Positions 42,282 to 50,378 of a stretch of DNA of 64,000 nt are shown here, in pieces. The DNA comes from CAIVVT01 sp963757265 (GTDB taxonomy: Bacteria; Acidobacteriota; Terriglobia; Bryobacterales; Bryobacteraceae). Position 1 is the stretch's first letter. Each line of letters opens with the position of its first letter. The translations under genes were made by a program, and so were the position numbers. Below the pieces are notes generated by a model. That model had not been told where the DNA came from and made no database searches. It saw only the letters and a list, made by a program, of their open reading frames with translations. The stretch spans positions 1,674,001 through 1,738,000 of the forward strand of contig CAVWRA010000006.1 in the NCBI GenBank assembly GCA_963757265.1. Direction: 5' to 3'.

Positions 42282-43458
42282 ATGAACCGTCGAGAATTAT
42301 TGGCTGGCGCCATGGCGCCGTTATTCATTCCGCGCCGGGCCTTCGGCGCCAACGATCGTCTGAGCTTCGGAATTATCGGCACGGGCAACCGCGGCAGCTA
42401 CCTGCATCCGGCTTTCATGAAACTGGGGGCCGAGTGCGTGGCGGTGTGCGACACCTACGAGCCGTACATGACGCGCGCCAAGGCGCTGTCGCCGGCGGGA
42501 TGCAAGACGTACGCCGACTATCACGAGCTGATCGCGCATCCGGGGCTGGATTTCGTGGTGGTGGCGACGCCCGACCACCAGCACCGGCCGATGCTGTACG
42601 CGGCGCTGGAGGCGGGCAAGGACGTCTATCTGGAGAAGCCGTTCTCGATGAATATGGCGCAGAGCGCGGAGATGGTGAGCCGGGTGCGGCAGACCGACCG
42701 GATCGTGCAGGTGGGGATGCAGCGGCGCAGCATGCCGTTCATCTACGCGGCGAAGAAGCTGATCGACGACGGCGAACTGGGCAAGGTGTGGCTCGCGCAA
42801 GGCGGCGTGGAACTGGAACTTCATCGAGTGGCTGGAGGAGAAGCCGCTGGAGGGGAAACTCGATTGGGACCGGTTCCTGGGCGACGCGCCGAAGCGCCCG
42901 TTGGAGATCAAGCGCTTCCGCTGGTGGCGCGGATTCTGGGACTACTCGGGCGGCAACATGACCGACCAGGGCACGCACCTGATGGACGTGGTGCAGTGGT
43001 TGACCGGGAATACGTCGCCGAGATCGGTGGTCTCGAACGGAAAGATCTGCCGCGCTAAGACGGCCGAGGCGCCGGACGTCTTTTCAGCGATCTTCGAGTA
43101 CCCGGAGATGATGGCGACTTGGACGTTGGATTACACCAGCGCTTACGATTTCGACTGGTCGGTGACGTTCCAGGGCGAGAAGGGGAGCATGGTGATGAAC
43201 CGCAAGGGCTACCGCATCTTCAAGGAGCCCGAGCCCAGCACCGCGCCGTGGAGCGCGGGCGGAGCCGACACGGTCATCGCCGAGATGCCGGACACCGACC
43301 CGGGCGATTTGCACCAGAAGAACTTTCTGGAGTGCGTGAAGAGCCGCCAGCAGCCGAATTGCACGGTGGAAATCGCCGCGGCGGCAGTGGCCGGACCGCA
43401 CATGGCGAACATCGCGCTGAGGGAGGGCCGGAAGGTCACGGCGCGGGAAGTAGCGTAA
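42282..43458 (+). pseudogene. Tat-exported Gfo/Idh/MocA oxidoreductase, frameshifted
   Basis: The first 175 codons encode a Tat-like leader (NRRELLAGAMAPLFIPRRAF), an NAD(P)-binding domain (LSFGIIGTGNRGSYLHPAF) and the catalytic-region DVYLEKPFSMN. At 42801-42806 (GGCGGCG) one extra G shifts the frame. Removing it restores the family's AWNWNFIEW and then the C-terminal domain KRFRWWRGFWDYSGGNMTDQ to the stop at 43458. The restored protein is about 391 residues. Both halves are conserved, so this may be an assembly error or a fresh mutation. Confidence 0.82.
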
Positions 43459-43480
43459 ACGGCGGAGGGTCCAGCGGGGG

Positions 43481-44035
43481 TCAATCGGGCTCAGAGAGGC
43501 GGCGGCGGAATTCGGCGGGGGGCTGGCGCCAGGTCAGCTCGAGCAGGAGCGAGGCGGGGATTTCCAGCGGCGTGCAGGGCAGCGGGAGAGCTTTGGCCGA
43601 GGCGAGCCAGGCCAAGGCCTCGGGCTGCATGAGATGGTCGGGGGAGGCGTTGTGGAGGCGCCAGCCTAGGACATTCTGCAGGCGGACGAGGGCGGTGACG
43701 ATGGTGTCGCCGGTGACGCCGCGGGTCCACAGGCAAACGAAGCCGTTATCGGGATGGACGTTGGGGTGGAAGACGGGCACGGTGAGAAACGCCTCGACAG
43801 GCACAGCTGGGAACCAGGCGGGGAAACGGAACTCGACGCGGTGCGAATGGACGACCTGGAGGTGGGGCGGCGCGCCGATGAAGGCGGCGGTGCGGTGCAA
43901 GGCAAGGCGGAAGAAATCGGCCTCGGCGTCGCGCGAGCGGGCGCGCATTTCGAGGGAGCCAGGGTTGAAGCGGGCCAGTTCGGCGAGGAGGGCCCATTCG
44001 TTGTCGATGCGGGTTTGGCGGGGGTTGTGGGCCAT
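43481..44035 (-). CDS. E2 (ubiquitin-conjugating enzyme)-like protein
   Basis: The 184-residue protein has the E2 core in order: FRFPAWFPAVPVEAFLTV, then VFHPNV (His90-Pro91-Asn92), then NGFVCLW with Cys101, then a helix QNVLGWRLHNASPDHLMQPE. In E2 enzymes the HPN motif lies about ten residues before the catalytic Cys, exactly as here, and the Asn and Cys are essential. It would take the activated ubiquitin-like protein from the E1-like protein at 46230-47336. It lies on the same strand as the other conjugation genes but is separated from them by a plus-strand PEP-CTERM gene. I know of comparable E2-like proteins in bacterial conjugation clusters; the substrate here is unknown. Confidence 0.75.
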   Translation of the reverse strand: MAHNPRQTRIDNEWALLAELARFNPGSLEMRARSRDAEADFFRLALHRTAAFIGAPPHLQVVHSHRVEFRFPAWFPAVPVEAFLTVPVFHPNVHPDNGFVCLWTRGVTGDTIVTALVRLQNVLGWRLHNASPDHLMQPEALAWLASAKALPLPCTPLEIPASLLLELTWRQPPAEFRRRLSEPD

Positions 44036-44337
44036 TGTTCAGAATCCAGCGGCGGGGCCGGAGCGAGGCTCAAGTTCAAGATAGCGCTTGCGGCGGGGCG
44101 ATTGCGGCTGAGGGTTGAATCATGCGGACGGGGAACCGCATCCGCTGGAGGAATAAGGCGCGGCGGCCGAGAAAGGGAGGCGGGAGGGCTGTGGAAATCG
44201 GGGACCCTTAGAGGCCCATTATCAATTTTTCACTAAAATCTCAAAAAAGCTGGAACTGGCAGGGATTTCAGGGTACACTGGCAAAATCCGGTGCCGGGAG
44301 GAACGGGTTCACCGGGGCATGGAGGGATGGAGGGAAT
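44036..44337. other. Intergenic region between the E2-like and PEP-CTERM genes
   Basis: No gene is supported in these 302 bases. About 44220-44260 is AT-rich (ATCAATTTTTCACTAAAATC), in contrast with the purine-rich GC tract before it. A TACACT hexamer near 44273 may be the -10 element of the PEP-CTERM gene. Confidence 0.4.
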
Positions 44338-44985
44338 ATGAAAGCACGATATCTTCCGCTGGCGGTGCTGCTGTTTGCGGTCAGCGGCTGGGCGGGCACA
44401 GAATACAACAACTTCGGTGGGTACGTCGACTATTGGCACCCGTTCGGCAATCCGAATACGGCCACCTATGGGGAGACCTTTTCCGCACCTACCAATGGCG
44501 ACACCAATCTGACGAGCTTCAGCTTCTACATGGGGAGTCCGTATGTTCAGGGCGACATTCTGTTGAGCGCTTATATTGCGACCTGGACGGGCACGAACAT
44601 CGGCACAGTGCTGTACAGCAGTCCGTCGTTGGACTATGCCAACGACACCGGCGATGTCGAACTCACGTTCGACACCGGCGGCCTGGCGCTGACCGGAGGT
44701 GCGGAGTACGTCGCATTTCTGAGCGTTTCGGGTTACTACGGCGATTCCTCCGGGGAGGCCTACGTCTCTCAAGGCGGTACGATACCCGGCGGGGCCTTCT
44801 TTTATGACAACAACAGCGGGGATTTTAGCGCTCTGTACACCGACACCTGGGCGGGCCCGCTCTCACCGGACTGGGCCATCGATGCTGAATTCAGTTCCGC
44901 CGTCACTCCGGAACCAGGAACGGTGATGCTGCTGGGAACCGGCCTGGTCGGGCTGGTGGCCCTGCGCCGCAGGCTCAAGTTCTAG
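44338..44985 (+). CDS. Secreted PEP-CTERM anchor protein
   Basis: The 215-residue protein has a signal peptide (ARYLPLAVLLFAVSGWA), a Gly/Ser/Thr/Tyr-rich beta domain, and a C-terminal sorting signal: Pro-Glu-Pro in TPEPGTVMLLG, a hydrophobic helix and the basic end LRRRLKF. Such tails are processed by an exosortase and the proteins go to the surface or matrix. GGAGG lies 6 bases before the ATG. It interrupts the conjugation cluster on the opposite strand and has its own terminator. Confidence 0.86.
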   Translation: MKARYLPLAVLLFAVSGWAGTEYNNFGGYVDYWHPFGNPNTATYGETFSAPTNGDTNLTSFSFYMGSPYVQGDILLSAYIATWTGTNIGTVLYSSPSLDYANDTGDVELTFDTGGLALTGGAEYVAFLSVSGYYGDSSGEAYVSQGGTIPGGAFFYDNNSGDFSALYTDTWAGPLSPDWAIDAEFSSAVTPEPGTVMLLGTGLVGLVALRRRLKF

Positions 44986-45006
44986 AAACAACCAACACGA
45001 GAATGG

Positions 45007-45043
45007 AGTGCGCCGGAGCGAGGGCTCGGGCGCACTTTTTGTT
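45007..45043 (+). terminator. Rho-independent terminator after the PEP-CTERM gene
   Basis: AGTGCGCC pairs with GGCGCACT around an inner GAGC/GCTC stem, followed directly by TTTTTGTTT. This is a textbook intrinsic terminator 22 bases after the stop. Confidence 0.85.
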
Positions 45044-45225
45044 TGGGGCGGCATGGCGGGCGAGAGTGCTCCGGTCTTTCGAGCGCCTGCGCGCCTTGGT
45101 GGCTGTCGTGAGCGCCGTAGCGTTTTCCCATGCTTACAGCCGGGAATTCGATGGGCGTAGCGCCTTAAAGCGGGATTGGCCGAGGATCGGAGCGGGGCCG
45201 TGAGTTGGTTGGCGGAGGAGAGGCG

Positions 45226-45486
45226 TCAGCCGTTGGTGGCAACGGTGGAGACGCGGAGGACGTCGTTGGGACGGACTCCCTGGGCGGGGAGGCGCGAGCT
45301 GAAGTCAAGGGCCTGGCCGTTCCAGACGACCTGGGGCTCGCCGTCGCCCTTGAGGACCTGGCCGCGCTCGCGCAGGTCGAAGAGGATCTCGTCGAGGGTG
45401 ACGTCGAGGGTTTCCTCTTCATCGATGTCGACGTTGAACTTGATTTCACCCTGGATGGTGTCGAAGTAGATCTGGTATTTCGGCAT
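45226..45486 (-). CDS. Ubiquitin-like protein (YukD/EsaB-like beta-grasp) ending in glycine
   Basis: The 86-residue protein has the beta-grasp order: strand YQIYFDT, strand IKFNVDI, helix LDEILFDLRERGQ, strand QVVWNGQALD, short helix, and strand NDVLRVSTV. The chain ends in Thr-Asn-Gly, so the carboxyl-terminal glycine is exposed without processing, as an E1 enzyme would require. It lies 18 bases downstream of the RING-like membrane protein gene and close to E1-like and E2-like genes. It resembles the YukD/EsaB type more than MoaD or ThiS, which end in GG. Conjugation to proteins is inferred from context. Confidence 0.72.
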   Translation of the reverse strand: MPKYQIYFDTIQGEIKFNVDIDEEETLDVTLDEILFDLRERGQVLKGDGEPQVVWNGQALDFSSRLPAQGVRPNDVLRVSTVATNG

Positions 45487-45504
45487 AGCGCTGGTCCCCC
45501 GGCG

Positions 45505-46233
45505 TCACGGCCCCACGGTCCTATTGTTAGTCTCGGGCGAGGGCCCGACAACATATTCTTTCAAAGGGGCGGGCAGATCGGCCACGACCCACTGGCAGTG
45601 GGCGCACTGGCCGTTGGTATAGTCCCAGCAACCGCGACACTGAGGGCGGCCGCAGTGGGCGCAGACGCGCAAATCCGCGTCCTGCGCAGTGGCGGCGCAG
45701 ACCTGGCAGCGGCCGAGCGGGGAGCGGGCGCCGAAATGGCGGTCCCACCAGCGGCCCTCGGTGGGGAGGATGGGGACGCGGTTCTGCTCGCACAGGCGGC
45801 AGCGGCAGCGCTCGAAATCCCAGCAGTTAATCTCGCAGACGAGCATGCCGCAGCGCGGGCAGGTGAAGGCGACGTCGCCGCCGATGCGGCGGTTGCAGAG
45901 GGAGCAGCGGCGGCGGTCGAGATTCTGAACCAGGACGATGACGCCGGAGGTGAGCGCGGCGAGGAGGGGCGCGAACCAGAGATAGAGCGGGGAGCCGGAG
46001 CTGGAGACGAACAGAATGACGATGCCCAGCAGGCTCATGGCGGCGGGAAGAACGACGGGCACCCAGGAGCGCGTGAATTCGACTTCAAAAAAGCGGAAGA
46101 GGCCGAGGGAGATGAGGGCGATGAGGATGCCGGTGAAGAGTCCGACGAGGGGCAGTGTCAGGCCGAGGACGAGCTGCAGGAAGATGAGCCCGAGGATGGG
46201 GGCGGCGAGGATAGCGAGAGTTCTCGGTTTCAT
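45505..46233 (-). CDS. Membrane protein with two RING-like zinc domains (candidate E3)
   Basis: From the ATG at 46233 (4-base overlap with the E1-like gene) the protein has 242 residues. Residues 1-105 form four membrane helices. The cytoplasmic part has two matching eight-cysteine blocks, at Cys110-148 and Cys176-213, each with the spacing C-x2-C, x11, C-x2-C, x4, C-x2/3-C, x7, C-x2-C. This is the pattern of binuclear treble-clef domains (RING/B-box-like). In RING E3 ligases such domains hold the E2 enzyme. Its place between E1-like and ubiquitin-like genes makes a membrane-bound ligase likely. The tail is Pro-rich. Confidence 0.72.
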   Translation of the reverse strand: MKPRTLAILAAPILGLIFLQLVLGLTLPLVGLFTGILIALISLGLFRFFEVEFTRSWVPVVLPAAMSLLGIVILFVSSSGSPLYLWFAPLLAALTSGVIVLVQNLDRRRCSLCNRRIGGDVAFTCPRCGMLVCEINCWDFERCRCRLCEQNRVPILPTEGRWWDRHFGARSPLGRCQVCAATAQDADLRVCAHCGRPQCRGCWDYTNGQCAHCQWVVADLPAPLKEYVVGPSPETNNRTVGP

Positions 46234-47336
46234 GATTCGAGGCCGCGGACGGTGAGCAGATGTTGCTCCGGCACACCGAGGTCCAATAATGACAGATTGG
46301 ACCAAGGCGAGCCGGGGGCAATCGCCCGAATTGTCGCCAGTTCAAGGATATCGCGGGACGAGCAGGAGGGACATAGTCCGTAGCGACGGAATTTGGCCAA
46401 GCGCAAAAGCGGCGCCCAGCGATGGGAGCAGGCGCGGCAGCGGGCATCGACGCAGAGAGGCCAGTCGAGGAGCAGCGAGGCGCTGGGCGCGGAGCCGGAA
46501 TCCGAAAGGAATTGGCGCACGGAACGGCCACGGTCGCCGGCGGAGAGGAGCGGGAACGGGGGCGGCGCGTGGAAAGGGCAGGCAGGGCTGAGGGGCAAGC
46601 GGAAAGAGTGGAGGCGGGGGGGAGAGTCGAGGGTCAGCTCGAGGGTCGAGGCGGCGGAGGCGTGTTGCAGGAAAAGGCGCAAGCCGGTGTCGGCCTGGAG
46701 GGCACCGGTGAGAGCGGAGATGGTGGGGGCGGCAGTATTGGGCGGAGCGCCGGGAGGAGTGGCGCAGGGACGGACGGTGGCGTCCCAAAAAGTGAGCAGC
46801 TCGGCGCGCTTGCGGCGGGCCAAAGTGCAGCCGTAGCAGGCGGCGGCGCGGCCGGGGAAGTAGCTGACGCGGCCGTGGGCAGAGCCGGCGGAGCCGAGGC
46901 CGGCATCGCAGACGGGGCGGTCGAGCCTGGTCGAGATGTAAGCGAGCTCGAGGCGGGCGAGATCGCTGTTGACGCAGCCGAAGATCAAGTGGGCCGAAGA
47001 GACGAGGCCGAAACCGACGTCGGCGATTTCAGCCACGAGAGCGGAGAAGCGTGTATCGGGGAACAAAGCGGCAGCGGCGGCGGCGAGAGCGGGGGCCTTG
47101 GGCGCGCCTGGCGCGGCGCCGCGCAAGAGGATTGAGCGCGTGAGATTCGAGGGCTCGACGAAGTCGGGGTTGACGATGGTGACGGCGCCGAGACCGAGGA
47201 GTCCGAGGGCCTTGACGAGCTCATTCGCGAGCGCGCCGGCGCCGACGATCAGAGCATGCAGGGGGCGGACGCTGGCCGGGGCGAAGAGGGTGTGCTCGAG
47301 GCGTGAATAATCAATCACTTGGAGCAGAGGGGCCAT
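46230..47336 (-). CDS. E1-like ThiF-family adenylyltransferase
   Basis: Read from the ATG at 47336 the protein has 368 residues. The nucleotide-binding loop is IVGAGALANELVKALG, followed by the ATP-site residues in NPDFVEPSNLTRS (Asp58, Asn64, Arg67) and GCVNSDLAR. Zinc ligands in ACYGC (167, 170) and the Cys in RPCATPP (191), before APTISALTGALQA, match ThiF/MoeB. After about residue 230 comes an extra domain with its own CRAC and CPSC pairs, not part of plain ThiF. It would adenylate the C-terminal Gly of the ubiquitin-like protein. The first gene of the minus-strand unit. Confidence 0.8.
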   Translation of the reverse strand: MAPLLQVIDYSRLEHTLFAPASVRPLHALIVGAGALANELVKALGLLGLGAVTIVNPDFVEPSNLTRSILLRGAAPGAPKAPALAAAAAALFPDTRFSALVAEIADVGFGLVSSAHLIFGCVNSDLARLELAYISTRLDRPVCDAGLGSAGSAHGRVSYFPGRAAACYGCTLARRKRAELLTFWDATVRPCATPPGAPPNTAAPTISALTGALQADTGLRLFLQHASAASTLELTLDSPPRLHSFRLPLSPACPFHAPPPFPLLSAGDRGRSVRQFLSDSGSAPSASLLLDWPLCVDARCRACSHRWAPLLRLAKFRRYGLCPSCSSRDILELATIRAIAPGSPWSNLSLLDLGVPEQHLLTVRGLES

Positions 47337-47341
47337 AACGA

Positions 47342-47369
47342 TTGACAGCCGTCGTGCCTCTGATACACT
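47342..47369 (+). promoter_or_regulatory. Promoter TTGACA-16-TACACT of the FHA-vWA-T6SS operon
   Basis: A perfect -35 (TTGACA, 47342-47347) and a good -10 (TACACT, 47364-47369) lie 16 bases apart, 17 bases before the ATG at 47386. It sits in the 49-base gap from which the E1-like gene diverges, so both units may be controlled together. Confidence 0.7.
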
Positions 47370-47385
47370 TATCAACGCTATAGCA

Positions 47386-48334
47386 ATGGGACTCTATCAG
47401 ACCTTATATTACATGAGCCTGGCCGGAGGGACGGCCGGACTGCTCGCCTGGGCGCTGGCGGCGGCGATTGCGGCGGCGCTTTCGAATCAACAAAGTGTGT
47501 GGGTTTCGGACCTGCTGGCGGTGCTCCTGCTGGGGGCCCTGATCGGTGGGCTGGGGGTGGCGTTTTCGGACCACTATGCGGGCCAGCGGATTAGGGCCAA
47601 ATGGGTGTTTTTCGGCCTGCTGAGCGGAATGATCGGCGGGGGATTGGCGGAGCTGATTCAAGTGCCGATCACGGCGCGGCTGGGCGAGCAGGCGCCGATC
47701 CTGACGCGGGCGATCGCGTGGCTGCTGGCGGGGTCGCTGATCGGGCTGGGGCTGGGGCTGAGATGGATTGGGGCGAACCGGACGCGGGCGGCGCACGGTT
47801 ACGTGGGAGGGCTGGCGGGGGGCGCAATCGGGGGACTGGTGTTCGCGGGGCTGAGCCAGATTGTGCCGGACGTGGCGCAGGCGGCGGGCTTCGTGGCGCT
47901 GGGCGCGGGGATTTGCTTCGGGGTGACGCTGGCGCCGATTCTGCTCAAGGGTGGGGTGCTGATGTTCGTCTCGAGTCGGCGATCCGCGGGCCCAGGCGAA
48001 ATATGGGCGGGGCAAGAAGGAGTGGGATCTGAGGCAGGGCGAGATGTACGGCGTGGGGAGTGTGAGCGGGGAGGCGCGGACGAGAGCGGGAGCGGAGAGC
48101 AGCATTTTCATCCCGGACGCGGCGATTGCGCCGCACCACGCGGTGGTGTTCGGGAAGGAGGGACGGTTTTACGTGGCGCGGCACGCGGAGGCGGGCGGGC
48201 AGGCGGGACTGGCCCGATTCGTGTTGCGGGTACGAGGGAAAACTGTCACGAATTCGAAAGAGTTGAGGGATAATGATGACATTCTAATAGGGCGGACGGC
48301 GTTGAAGTTCACTTCAAGGAAGAGGGAGCAGTAA
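47386..48334 (+). pseudogene. Membrane protein with C-terminal FHA domain, frameshifted
   Basis: The first 197 codons encode six or seven Gly-rich membrane helices (ending AGICFGVTLAPILLKGGVLM). At about 47975-47978 (AGTCGGC) one extra base shifts the frame. With it removed, the protein runs on through KKEWDLRQGEMYGVGS into an FHA domain: SSIFIPDAAIAPHHAVVFGK, then a C-terminal DNDDILIGRTALKF. FHA domains bind phosphothreonine. FHA proteins are regular regulators of type VI secretion, which fits the operon. The restored protein is about 315 residues. No ribosome site supports a separate start at 48044, so I treat this as one gene. Confidence 0.72.
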
Positions 48335-48338
48335 CGGG

Positions 48339-49805
48339 ATGCTGGGACGTAAGCTGTGTGTTTTGCTCAGCTTGGCGAGCCTGGGCGTGCTGTCGCTGGG
48401 GGCACAGGAAGCCCGCGGGCGGCTGGAATTCGCGGATGAAATCCGGATGGTGAGCTGTGATCCGGCTGCGAGCGTGCCGTGTTTCCGGATCAAGCTGAAC
48501 ATCGTGGACGCGCAAGGCAAGCCGCTGGGGCTGGAGCTGCCGGGGCCGGAAAAACTGGCGGCGAGCATGACGGTGAAGGCGGGCGAAGAGGAAGTGACGC
48601 CGTTTTACGCGACGATCCCGAGCGACGCGACGGTGGCGACACGGCCGCGGGTGGCGTTGATTCTGATCGACATCAGCGGGAGCATGAACCGGGTGCTATC
48701 GACGGGGCAGACGCGCTTCGGCGCGGCCAAGAGCGCGCTGGAGCATTTCCTGACGGGATTCCAGGACGGAGCGGACCAGGTGGCGATTGTGGCGTTCGAG
48801 AGCCACAACGTGGTGGCGGGGATCCAGGCGGCGAAATTCGCATCGACCAAGGATGAAGCGCTGCAGCAGGTGAATGCGCTGCCGGAGCCGAAGCCGAAAA
48901 ACAACACGGGGCTGTATTCGGCGGTGGACACGGGGCTGGACTTGCTCAAGGGGCGACTGGCGGGCGCGGGCAGCGGAGCGGGTGCGCCGGAAGGGCTGCT
49001 GGTGGTGATGACCGACGGGGCCAACGAAGTCTACAAGGGAGACGATCCGGGACTGCTGGCGGGGGACGAAGGGCTGGCGCTGGTGGGGGGCCGGGTGGCG
49101 TCGTCGGGGTTGAACGTGGTGGGGGTGGGGTTCGGAGACGTGAGCCAGATCGACGAGAAGGCGCTGAGCCGGCTGAGCACGAAATACTACATGGCGTCGG
49201 ACCTGGAGGGATTGAAGAAGATTTTCACGATGACGCGGACGACGCTCAGGAACAGGGTGCAGGCGACGTTCGCGTCGCCATGGCCGGACCGCGCGTCGCT
49301 GGCGGGGCGGAGCATGCACGTGACGGCGCGGCTGAAGCTGCCGACGGGCGAGACGCTGACGAGCGGAGAGAAGATCTGGGAGACGCCGCAGATGGGGGTG
49401 CCGCTGTTCGAAGGCAAGTGCGAGGCGGCGGAGCTGCTGGCGGCGATCCACCTGGTTGCTCCGGCGGGGGGCGGCTGGATGGCGCTGCTGCGGCCGGTGC
49501 TGGTGTTCGCCGGGCTGGGGGTGCTAATCCTGATTCTGTGGTTCTGGGTGCCGCGGCTGGCGTGGCCGGAACAGTACATCGGCGTCGTTCCGAGCAGTGC
49601 GCGCTGGGCGGAGCAGGCGCAAGCGGGCACGCGGACGCCGGCGGGACCGGCGCCGCCGGGGTTTGGAGCGACTGGGGCGGGTGGAGCGCGGCCGCCGGCG
49701 AGAGCGCCGCAGGACAAGACCGTGGTATACCCGAGGCCGGATGTGACGGGAATGACGCGAACGCGGCTGCAGGCCAGGCCGCCGGAGAAGGATGCGAAGA
49801 GTTAG
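48339..49805 (+). CDS. Exported von Willebrand factor A domain protein with one membrane helix
   Basis: The 488-residue protein has a signal peptide (LLSLASLGVLSLGAQEARG), then a vWA domain with the metal-binding DISGSM (Asp111, Ser113, Ser115), NNTGLYSA and VVMTDGANE. A single membrane helix (VLVFAGLGVLILILWFWVP) near residue 400 leads to a Pro/Ala/Arg-rich cytoplasmic tail with PQDKTVVYPRPD. The Thr in that tail is a candidate phosphosite for the FHA proteins in the operon, which is speculation. It starts 4 bases after the FHA gene. Confidence 0.8.
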   Translation: MLGRKLCVLLSLASLGVLSLGAQEARGRLEFADEIRMVSCDPAASVPCFRIKLNIVDAQGKPLGLELPGPEKLAASMTVKAGEEEVTPFYATIPSDATVATRPRVALILIDISGSMNRVLSTGQTRFGAAKSALEHFLTGFQDGADQVAIVAFESHNVVAGIQAAKFASTKDEALQQVNALPEPKPKNNTGLYSAVDTGLDLLKGRLAGAGSGAGAPEGLLVVMTDGANEVYKGDDPGLLAGDEGLALVGGRVASSGLNVVGVGFGDVSQIDEKALSRLSTKYYMASDLEGLKKIFTMTRTTLRNRVQATFASPWPDRASLAGRSMHVTARLKLPTGETLTSGEKIWETPQMGVPLFEGKCEAAELLAAIHLVAPAGGGWMALLRPVLVFAGLGVLILILWFWVPRLAWPEQYIGVVPSSARWAEQAQAGTRTPAGPAPPGFGATGAGGARPPARAPQDKTVVYPRPDVTGMTRTRLQARPPEKDAKS

Positions 49806-49871
49806 CCTTTATCGGCACAGGATTCGGAAGGAAATTCAATTGCCGGAATCGCCGGCTGGAGAGGAAAAAAG

Positions 49872-50378
49872 ATGCCCCTGGTAAAAGTGATCCGCAAAGG
49901 AATCACACCGACCGTCCGCAAAGTACCAACTTCGACGTGCGCAGCGATGCTTCCGATGAGCCTGGAGCGGGTGGGCAAGGAAGCGGCCAGCGAGAACGAA
50001 GAATTAACCAAGGTGGAAGACCTGAACGACGCGTTCGCGAAGTTCCAGCCCAAGCTGAACTTCAAGGGCAACGCGGGTCCGGAGGAAACGGAGTTCAAGG
50101 CCGAGTTCCGGTTCAAGAGCGTCAAGGACTTCGACCCCGAGAACCTGCAGAAGCGGCAGGAGATCAAGACCGAGGATGGCGAGACGCAGTACCTGCGCAA
50201 TGACATCGCGGACCTGAAGTCGAACATCGACCTGCTGTACCGGCTGAAGGACCGGTGGAAGCTGCCGACGGTGCGGCGGGCGTGGTCGAACGAGAACCAG
50301 CGCAAGGAGATTATCGCGGCGTTGGGGCAGTTGCGGACGGAGCTGGAGAAAGTAGCCGGAAAGGGAGGTAAAGCGTAA
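49872..50378 (+). CDS. tssB: Type VI secretion sheath protein TssB/VipA-like
   Basis: The 168-residue protein has the TssB layout: a basic N-terminus, then FKAEFRFKSVKDFDPENLQ and a C-terminal helical part (DLKSNIDLLYRLKDRW, RKEIIAALGQLRTELEKV). It would pair with TssC to form the contractile sheath. The N-terminal segment (LTKVEDLNDAFAKFQPKLNF) is longer than in standard TssB. Its stop overlaps the start of tssC by one base. Confidence 0.78.
   Translation: MPLVKVIRKGITPTVRKVPTSTCAAMLPMSLERVGKEAASENEELTKVEDLNDAFAKFQPKLNFKGNAGPEETEFKAEFRFKSVKDFDPENLQKRQEIKTEDGETQYLRNDIADLKSNIDLLYRLKDRWKLPTVRRAWSNENQRKEIIAALGQLRTELEKVAGKGGKA

Noticed and set aside
44255..44280. Sigma-54 promoter before the PEP-CTERM gene
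   Set aside because: TGGCAG is present, but the -12 GC element with the right spacing is not; a sigma-70-type TACACT is at least as good.
45226..45486. MoaD/ThiS sulfur-carrier protein instead of a ubiquitin-like modifier
   Set aside because: The C-terminus is Thr-Asn-Gly and not Gly-Gly, and no molybdopterin or thiamin genes are nearby, while E2-like and RING-like genes are.
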